From CBDBCU01 sp965243185 (GTDB lineage: Bacteria; Chloroflexota; Dehalococcoidia; Lucifugimonadales; UBA3495), in NCBI GenBank assembly GCA_965243185.1, contig OZ251531.1, positions 1,178,001-1,242,000 on the forward strand: DNA of 64,000 bases. The letters run 5' to 3'. The translations under genes and the position numbers were made by a program. Shown one piece after another: positions 59,119-64,000 of the stretch. Each line of letters begins with the position of its first letter. Position 1 is the stretch's first letter. The notes under the pieces were generated by a model. It was not told where the DNA came from. It was given only the letters and a program-made list of their open reading frames with translations, and made no database searches.

Positions 59119-59907
59119 ATGGTCGAAGTGAGCAGCCACGCCCCCGGAAACTTTTGCTGGATCCACCTTGCCACTACGGACGCCGCGGCGTCCAAGGAGT
59201 TTTACGCCCAACTGATGGGCTGGACTTATACCGACGCCCCGGCCGGCCCGGATATGGTCTATACCATGGCCCAGAAGGACGGCAAGAATGTCGTCGGCCT
59301 CTACGAAATGGACGCCGGGATGCGCGAACAGGGCATCCCGCCCCATTGGGAGAGTTTTATCGCCGTCGCCGATGTGGACGCCGCCGCGGCCCGGGTCAAG
59401 GCTGTTGGCGGTTCCCTGATCCAGGAGCCGTTCGATGTCTTTGACGCCGGACGGGGGGCTATGGCCGTTGACCCCACCGGCGCCGCCTTTGGCCTCTGGC
59501 AACCCAAGGAACACATCGGCGCCCAACTGGTCTATCAGCCCGGGGCCATGGGCTGGAATGAGCTTTACACCCATGAAACGGCCAAAGCCGGCCAGTTCTA
59601 CGCCGACTTTCTGGGCTGGACGGCGAACCTGGAACACGTCGGCTCGGAACAAGAGGAATACACCATCTTTAAGAACGGCGAGCAGCCCATCGCCGGGATG
59701 ATGCGGATTAAGCCGGAGTGGGGCGAAGTACCGCCGAACTGGTCCATCTACTTGGGCGTTGACGACTGCGACGCCAGCTTGCAGCAGGCGGTCGGTTTGG
59801 GCGCGGAAGTCATCGTCCCGGTAACGCAGGAGGGCAACATCCGCTTTGCCTTTATCAAAGACCCGCAGGGCGTCTATCTGGGCATTGCCCAAGTAACGCC
59901 GGAGTAG
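59119..59907 (+). CDS. Two-domain VOC (glyoxalase/bleomycin resistance-like) protein
   Basis: 262 residues, two tandem VOC modules. The first: FCWIHLATTDAAASKEFYAQLMGWTYTD ... AFGLWQPKEHIG. The second: GWNELYTHETAKAGQFYADFLGWTANLE ... KDPQGVYLGIAQV. Each has the usual metal-site strands (His/Glu). Substrate unknown. A strong terminator follows at 59960. Confidence 0.88.
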   Translation: MVEVSSHAPGNFCWIHLATTDAAASKEFYAQLMGWTYTDAPAGPDMVYTMAQKDGKNVVGLYEMDAGMREQGIPPHWESFIAVADVDAAAARVKAVGGSLIQEPFDVFDAGRGAMAVDPTGAAFGLWQPKEHIGAQLVYQPGAMGWNELYTHETAKAGQFYADFLGWTANLEHVGSEQEEYTIFKNGEQPIAGMMRIKPEWGEVPPNWSIYLGVDDCDASLQQAVGLGAEVIVPVTQEGNIRFAFIKDPQGVYLGIAQVTPE

Positions 59908-59959
59908 CTGCCGCGGCCGGCCGACGGGTTTCGGCCGGGCAACTTCCTGACAGCAGAAA

Positions 59960-59985
59960 GGGGCGGGTTTGCGGAGACCCGCCCC
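59960..59985 (+). terminator. Intrinsic terminator after the VOC gene
   Basis: GGGGCGGGT (59960-59968) pairs perfectly with ACCCGCCCC (59977-59985) around TTGCGGAG, followed by GGTTTCTAAAA. Its loop resembles the hairpin at 29644-29667. Confidence 0.65.
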
Positions 59986-60015
59986 GGTTTCTAAAAATCG
60001 CCGGACTTTTGGGGG

Positions 60016-60113
60016 TTGACTAAAGGGGATAATGGTGATAATTTACCTATGTAACCCCCCCTATCGATTCGACGGTAGGGTCGAGACCGCTCCCGAGAGC
60101 GGTCTCTGTCTTT
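60016..60113 (+). ncRNA. Candidate small RNA with promoter and terminator
   Basis: TTGACT (60016-60021) with -10-like TAATTT/GATAAT (60037-60044), then two hairpins: CCCTATCG/CGGTAGGG (60059-60080, six-base loop) and GAGACCGCTC/GAGCGGTCTC (60083-60106, perfect, four-base loop) followed by TGTCTTT. The product would be about 60 nt. No known family recognised. A readthrough terminator for a neighbour is the alternative. Confidence 0.45.
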
Positions 60114-60212
60114 ATGAGCGTCAGTCGGAAAGTTGCTCTGCCGGGTCAGCCGCGCTGATGCCCGGCGTGTCGAGTTTGGCTCCAAGCCCTATGCAAAAAG
60201 GACGAAATCCGG

Positions 60213-60218
60213 TATAAT
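60213..60218 (+). promoter_or_regulatory. -10 box of the small acidic protein gene
   Basis: Perfect TATAAT; the -35 region (TATGCA) is weak. AAGGA and ATG 60245 follow at suitable distances. Confidence 0.4.
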
Positions 60219-60244
60219 GCAGTATCAAACAAGGATGCGCAAAT

Positions 60245-60484
60245 ATGGGGGCGTGGGAACTGTTTATGATTGGGCTGGGCTGGCTCCTCTGGAATAATAA
60301 TGAGCGGGAACGGCGCGCCGAGATACAGTATATCCAGCAGCAACTGGATCGGGCGGTTGCCGCATTGGAGCGCGGCGAGGAGCCGATCCTGGATGAATTC
60401 ATTTGGGCGATGATTGAGGAGTACGACGCGACCGGGCAGATTCACCGGGCCGAGTGGTATCTGCAACGGTCGCGTCCGGGCTAA
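60245..60484 (+). CDS. Small acidic protein of unknown function
   Basis: 79 residues. A short hydrophobic N terminus (WELFMIGLGWLLW) and an acidic helical body (AEIQYIQQQLDRAVAALERGEEPILDEFIWAMIEEYDA). AAGGA lies ten bases upstream. It is convergent with the DUF4268-like pair, and the two ends are 20 bases apart. Not recognised. Confidence 0.65.
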   Translation: MGAWELFMIGLGWLLWNNNERERRAEIQYIQQQLDRAVAALERGEEPILDEFIWAMIEEYDATGQIHRAEWYLQRSRPG

Positions 60485-60503
60485 CCGGGATTACAAAATC
60501 CCC

Positions 60504-61508
60504 TCACTCCCCCGCCGCCGCGGACAGCTCCGCCAGTAGCGGCGTAAAGACTTCCCGGAACTTGAAAAACTTGGCGATTATCCAATCGTGGTATTCGTCC
60601 CACGAATCCGGGCATTCGTAAATGTCGCCGGGGCGGGAAACCCAGATTCTGCCGACCCGGCGTAATTGCCAAGTCCCCCGCTCTCCTTGCTCCGAGTCCA
60701 GCAGCTCGGCGTCAATTACTTCCCGCCACTGCTCCAGTTGCTCGAATGCCCGCCGATTCCACTCCCAAGATTGCGGGCCGGCGCCGCCCCTTTTCTCGAT
60801 ATTGAATCCCATGACGAGTTGGCTGTTGCGCCAACCCGTTTCGATGGTAAAGGCGGCATCGATTACCTCAAAGACACAATAGTGCCGGCCGCCATTCGGA
60901 TCCTGCGGCAATACGGAATAGTTATGCTCCCGCCGCAGCCGTTCCTCTAGTTTCCGGCGAAATTGACGATTTACCCCGTGCCGGTCGGCGGCTGATGGCG
61001 GCGGATATTCCGCAGCCTTGACCGCCATCCCCGGCTTGCGCCATCCTTTGGGCGCAGCCATTACACTGAACAGGGGCGCCAGCCGGGAATCGTCAATCCG
61101 CAGCAATTCCAAGGCTACCCCATAGAACTGGGTATTTTCGCCGGCGCGATGGTTCAACCAATCCAAGACTTGCCGGTGTTCCGTCCCGATTTCACTGGCC
61201 ACCCAGATAACCAGTTTGGCGTCCTGGTCGGTGGCATACAGCAGCAGCCGGCTCAAATGGTCATTATCGGCCGGCTGCAACTGACTTTCGATGACTACCG
61301 ACCGGCCGCCGCTGCGCTCGACTGCCAGCAGTCCCGGCGGCGCACTGCCGGCCGCCATTGCCGGCGCTGGCAGCTCCAACTCCACGCCCAAGGCCGCCCC
61401 CAACTCGCCAATGTTACGGGTCAGCCACGGCGTAAAATCCCGGGCTTCGTCCGGCCATTCCTCGCGCAAGCTTACCCGTTGGATGCGGGACAAATTGTCG
61501 CCGGTCAT
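60504..61508 (-). CDS. DUF4268-like nuclease-fold protein, second tandem copy (Asp lost)
   Basis: 334 residues. Same architecture as the upstream copy: LREEWPDEARDFTPWLTRNIGELGAALG, the core SVVIESQLQPADNDHLSRLLLYA, AKLVIWVASE, and the DUF4268-type C terminus SYSVLPQ-like to DEYHDWIIAKFFKFREVF. The residue aligned to the nuclease Asp (D59 in the other copy) is Gly here (PPGLLAV). The central block (about residues 115-200) is almost identical to the first copy. It starts four bases after that gene. It may be a regulatory or decoy paralogue. Confidence 0.8.
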   Translation of the reverse strand: MTGDNLSRIQRVSLREEWPDEARDFTPWLTRNIGELGAALGVELELPAPAMAAGSAPPGLLAVERSGGRSVVIESQLQPADNDHLSRLLLYATDQDAKLVIWVASEIGTEHRQVLDWLNHRAGENTQFYGVALELLRIDDSRLAPLFSVMAAPKGWRKPGMAVKAAEYPPPSAADRHGVNRQFRRKLEERLRREHNYSVLPQDPNGGRHYCVFEVIDAAFTIETGWRNSQLVMGFNIEKRGGAGPQSWEWNRRAFEQLEQWREVIDAELLDSEQGERGTWQLRRVGRIWVSRPGDIYECPDSWDEYHDWIIAKFFKFREVFTPLLAELSAAAGE

Positions 61509-61512
61509 AGTT

Positions 61513-62517
61513 TTACTCCGTCTCCCCCGCCGCCGACAGTTCCCCCAGCAGCGGCGTAAAGACTTCCCGAAACTTGAAAAACTTGGCGATTATCCAATCG
61601 TGGTATTCATCCCACCGCTCCGGGTGTTCATAGATGTTGCCGGGGCGGGAAACCCACACCCTGCCAGACCTTTGTATTTGCCAGTCTGACCGCTCTCCTT
61701 GCGTGGAGTCCAGAATCTCAGCGTCAATTACTTCCCGCCACTGCTCCAACTGCTCGAATGCCCGCCGATTCCACTCCCAAGATTGCGGGCCGCCACCGTT
61801 TTTCTCGATAATGAACTCTATGCGGGGGTTGTTGCCCCACCAACCTGTGACGAATTGAAAGTCGGCATCGCGTCCCTCAAAGACGCACCAACCCCGGCTA
61901 CCGTTCGGAGCGTTGGGAAATACGGAATAGTTATGCTCCCGCCGCAGCCGTTCCTCCAGTTTCCAGCGAAATTGACGATTTACCCCGTGCCGGTCGGCGG
62001 CCGATGGCGGCGGATACTCCGCCGCCTTTACCGCCATCCCCGGCTTGCGCCATCCCTTGGGCGCGGCCATTACGCTGAACAAGGGCGCCAGCCGGGAATC
62101 GTCAATCCGCAGCAGTTCCAGGGCTACCCCGTAGAATTGGGTATTTTCGCCGGCGCGCTGGTTCAGCCAGTCCAGCACCTGCCGGTGTTCGTCGTCAATG
62201 GCGCTGGCAACCCAGATAACCATCTTGGCATCTTTGCCGGCGGCGTAAATCAGCAACCGGCTCAAATGGTCGTTGTCAGTAGGTTCCAACTGATTCTCAA
62301 TAATCACCGGCCGGCCATCAGTCAAGTCGGTGGCGAAAATGTCCAGAGAGCGGCTACCTACCGCCGACTCCTCCTCCTGCAACTCCAACTCCACGCCCAA
62401 GGCCGCCCCCAACTCGCCAATGTTCCGAGCCAGCCAAGGGGTAAAATCCCGGGATTCGTCGGGCCACTCCTCCCGCAGGCTTACCCGTTGGATGCGGGCG
62501 AGGTTATCAGTGGTCAT
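61513..62517 (-). CDS. DUF4268-like nuclease-fold protein, first tandem copy
   Basis: 334 residues. The N-terminal domain has LDIFATDLTDGRPVIIENQLEPTDNDHLSRLLIYAAG, a PD-(D/E)XK-like layout (D59, E74, Q76), and AKMVIWVAS. The C-terminal region (PNAPNGSRGWCVFEGRDADFQFVTGWWG ... DEYHDWIIAKFFKFREVF) is DUF4268-like. Such proteins are suspected nucleases in defence loci; the function is not shown. An HNH nuclease gene lies 18 bases upstream. Confidence 0.82.
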   Translation of the reverse strand: MTTDNLARIQRVSLREEWPDESRDFTPWLARNIGELGAALGVELELQEEESAVGSRSLDIFATDLTDGRPVIIENQLEPTDNDHLSRLLIYAAGKDAKMVIWVASAIDDEHRQVLDWLNQRAGENTQFYGVALELLRIDDSRLAPLFSVMAAPKGWRKPGMAVKAAEYPPPSAADRHGVNRQFRWKLEERLRREHNYSVFPNAPNGSRGWCVFEGRDADFQFVTGWWGNNPRIEFIIEKNGGGPQSWEWNRRAFEQLEQWREVIDAEILDSTQGERSDWQIQRSGRVWVSRPGNIYEHPERWDEYHDWIIAKFFKFREVFTPLLGELSAAGETE

Positions 62518-62535
62518 AGTTTTGCTCCGTAAGGG

Positions 62536-63150
62536 TTAATTCCCGTCCCCGTTTTGCTCCGTCCAAGGCAGGTAGGGCCGCCATTCCTCGAGGATGGCGC
62601 GGTTTTGCAGAATGCGGTAGGGGTTAGGCTGGGGGACGCGCGGCTCCTGTTTCAGGCGCATATTGGCTTCGGCCGGTGTGCGCCCGGCTTTGTGCAGATT
62701 GCAGCGGCTGCACGCGGTCACCACATTTTCCCAAGTGTGAGCGCCGCGCTGCCGGCGGGGGATGACATGGTCGAGGGTCAAATCCGGCGTCTTTTTGCCG
62801 CAGTATTGGCAGGTGTATTGATCCCGCAGGAAAATCTCTTTTTTGGATAGCTTGCGGGGGGCAAAGGGGCGTTTGACCAGATAGACCAAGCGGATGATGG
62901 ATGGTGCTTCGACCCGGGCGGAGATGGTATGCACTTGGCCCTGGTGATTTTCGAGCAGTTCGGCTTTGCCTTTGCTGAGCAGGATGATGGCGCGGCGGAC
63001 GGTGGAGACATTGATGGGGACATAGTTAAGGTTCAGCACCAGCACTGGGGAACCCAGAACGCCGACCGGAGTTGTTCCCGGCGGCATTGCCGGCGCGCCG
63101 GAGCCGTTTTTCTGCGCTGCGGTTGGATTGTTGAGCGTTTTTGTAACCAC
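62536..63150 (-). CDS. HNH endonuclease
   Basis: 204 residues. The HNH core is FLRDQYTCQYCGKKTPDLTLDHVIPRRQRGAHTWENVVTACSRCNLHKAGRTPAEANMRL: two CxxC pairs and D-H, N, H. The N-terminal part (LVLNLNYVPINVSTVRRAIILLSKGKAELLE) is typical of this widespread stand-alone type. Natural role unclear. A TATAAT at 63245-63240 (minus) may start its operon with the DUF4268 pair. Confidence 0.9.
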   Translation of the reverse strand: MVTKTLNNPTAAQKNGSGAPAMPPGTTPVGVLGSPVLVLNLNYVPINVSTVRRAIILLSKGKAELLENHQGQVHTISARVEAPSIIRLVYLVKRPFAPRKLSKKEIFLRDQYTCQYCGKKTPDLTLDHVIPRRQRGAHTWENVVTACSRCNLHKAGRTPAEANMRLKQEPRVPQPNPYRILQNRAILEEWRPYLPWTEQNGDGN

Positions 63151-63239
63151 TTTCGCCGTTGCCTCGTTAAAAGTTGGCGGGTTCCCGCGTGGCAGTGGTT
63201 CACCGGAAGGGAATAACCTGCTGACGCCGTTGTTTCCCT

Positions 63240-63245
63240 ATTATA
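63240..63245 (-). promoter_or_regulatory. -10 box upstream of the HNH-DUF4268 operon
   Basis: Perfect TATAAT on the minus strand, about 90 bases upstream of ATG 63150. No convincing -35. Confidence 0.35.
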
Positions 63246-63284
63246 CACCACATCCGCAAGAAATGCGCCGTCCAGAGCCGGGAT

Positions 63285-63938
63285 TTATTGCCGGCAATTG
63301 CCCGGGCCGGCGCGCCGCCGGGCGGCCAGCCAATCCCGCAGCCGAATCGTTGCGGCCAAGGCCATCCCGCCGTACAGATAGCCGCCGATAATATCGCTGG
63401 GCCAATGGACGCCCAAATAGAGGCGGGATAAGCCGATAAGCAGTATTAGCAGCATCAGTCCGCCGCTTATCCCGTAGCGCAGCCGGGAATTGGCGCAATG
63501 CCGCCCGACCAGATAAATCAGAAATCCGCCGAACAAGGCGGCAAAGGCGGCATGGCCGCTGGGAAAGCTGAGGCTGAGGGTCAGGGTTTCAATGTCGCCA
63601 TATTCCGGGCGCGGCCGGCCCACCGGCAGTTTCAGCAAGGGAGCCAACGCCATCGGCAGGGCTAACAGCAGCAGCAAGGCGGCGTCCGCCCATTGCCGTA
63701 ACCGCAGCAGCAGAACTACCGTTATTGCTACCAAGCCGATGGCCGCCGGCAGCCAGCCAATAAAAGTTACCCACCGGAAAAAGGCGGCCAAAGCCGGCTG
63801 CTGGGACTCTTGAATCGCCGCCAAGGCCGCCGCATCGCCGGGCCAGACCGGATAAGCCCGGGCCAGGATAAAAAGGATGGCGGTCAGGATAATGCCGACG
63901 GCTAAAAGCCAATCCTTCGCCGAAATGTCAACCTGCAT
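63285..63938 (-). CDS. PAP2-family membrane phosphatase
   Basis: 217 residues from ATG 63938. Phosphatase motifs KLPVGRPRP, SFPSGHAAF and SRLYLGVHWPSD in six membrane helices. Could dephosphorylate undecaprenyl diphosphate or phosphatidate. An upstream GTG/ATG at 63965 adds nine residues. Confidence 0.9.
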   Translation of the reverse strand: MQVDISAKDWLLAVGIILTAILFILARAYPVWPGDAAALAAIQESQQPALAAFFRWVTFIGWLPAAIGLVAITVVLLLRLRQWADAALLLLLALPMALAPLLKLPVGRPRPEYGDIETLTLSLSFPSGHAAFAALFGGFLIYLVGRHCANSRLRYGISGGLMLLILLIGLSRLYLGVHWPSDIIGGYLYGGMALAATIRLRDWLAARRRAGPGNCRQ

Positions 63939-64000
63939 CTGTCCCCGATTGCATAACACCGCCAACTTGGCCGGTTGAAAGCCGGCCGGGTAGGTTAATT

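Noticed and set aside
60032..60217. 61-residue frame over the candidate sRNA
   Set aside because: It covers two perfect hairpins and a terminator-like run; codon use and composition are not protein-like.

Overview
The window is a high-GC chromosomal segment that most resembles a Chloroflexota genome, plausibly an environmental or host-associated lineage. This placement is an inference from protein style and synteny: a short (167-residue) EF-Ts, frequent TTG/GTG starts, an R3H-domain ATPase beside pdxST, a bacterial-type hopanoid cluster, and small repeat and mobile debris. No rRNA or marker phylogeny was available.

Layout. 0.2-6.5 kb: a secreted proline-rich HExxH protein, an AapQMP-type polar amino-acid ABC transporter without a local binding protein, and an unknown protein. 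6.6-8.3 kb: an IS5-type transposase remnant and repeat-rich non-coding DNA. 8.3-11.9 kb: tRNA-Val and a Fur-family regulator with a zinc-type ABC transporter (SBP, ATPase, permease), headed by a strong promoter and a 24-bp palindromic operator. 12.0-13.8 kb: a NaChBac-type voltage-gated channel, a small Cys/HTH regulator behind LexA-type boxes, and MITE-like repeats. 13.8-25.1 kb: the conserved rpsB-tsf-pyrH-frr-uppS-cdsA-dxr-rseP cluster, with a BstXI-like restriction-modification pair embedded between pyrH and frr. 25.1-27.2 kb: a second restriction-modification pair (D12 adenine methylase plus SacI-family nuclease) with its own promoter. 27.2-31.6 kb: a DUF4870-like protein, FabF, a small membrane protein and a B12-binding radical SAM protein with a 29-residue C-terminal repeat. 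31.65-32.74 kb: a complete short insertion sequence with 9-bp target duplication. 33.0-34.1 kb: CoxG-like protein and a HicBA-like pair.

34.1-47.8 kb is a leftward hopanoid gene cluster: prenyl diphosphate synthase, hpnH, hpnG, hpnA, squalene-hopene cyclase, hpnC, hpnD, hpnE and an extra epimerase, interleaved with a PD-(D/E)XK nuclease, a Uma2 protein and YjbQ. With dxr (MEP pathway) in the same window, these genes cover the early MEP step and the path from prenyl diphosphate via squalene to hopene, adenosylhopane and ribosylhopane. 48.0-53.5 kb runs rightward: pdxS-pdxT (PLP synthase), an unknown protein, an R3H/AAA ATPase, a small membrane protein and tmk. 53.6-59.0 kb is a glcDEF glycolate oxidase operon split by a solitary DNA methyltransferase and a small coiled-coil membrane protein. 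59.1-64.0 kb: a VOC protein with terminator, a possible small RNA, a small acidic protein, two tandem DUF4268-like nuclease paralogues, an HNH nuclease and a PAP2 phosphatase.

The points I find most worth following are the SOS-box-controlled small Cys/HTH protein, the restriction system transcribed inside an essential operon, the channel with a TLDDW selectivity filter, the tandem nuclease paralogues in which one copy lost a predicted catalytic Asp, the candidate sRNA at 60.0-60.1 kb, and the tRNA-Val with C33.
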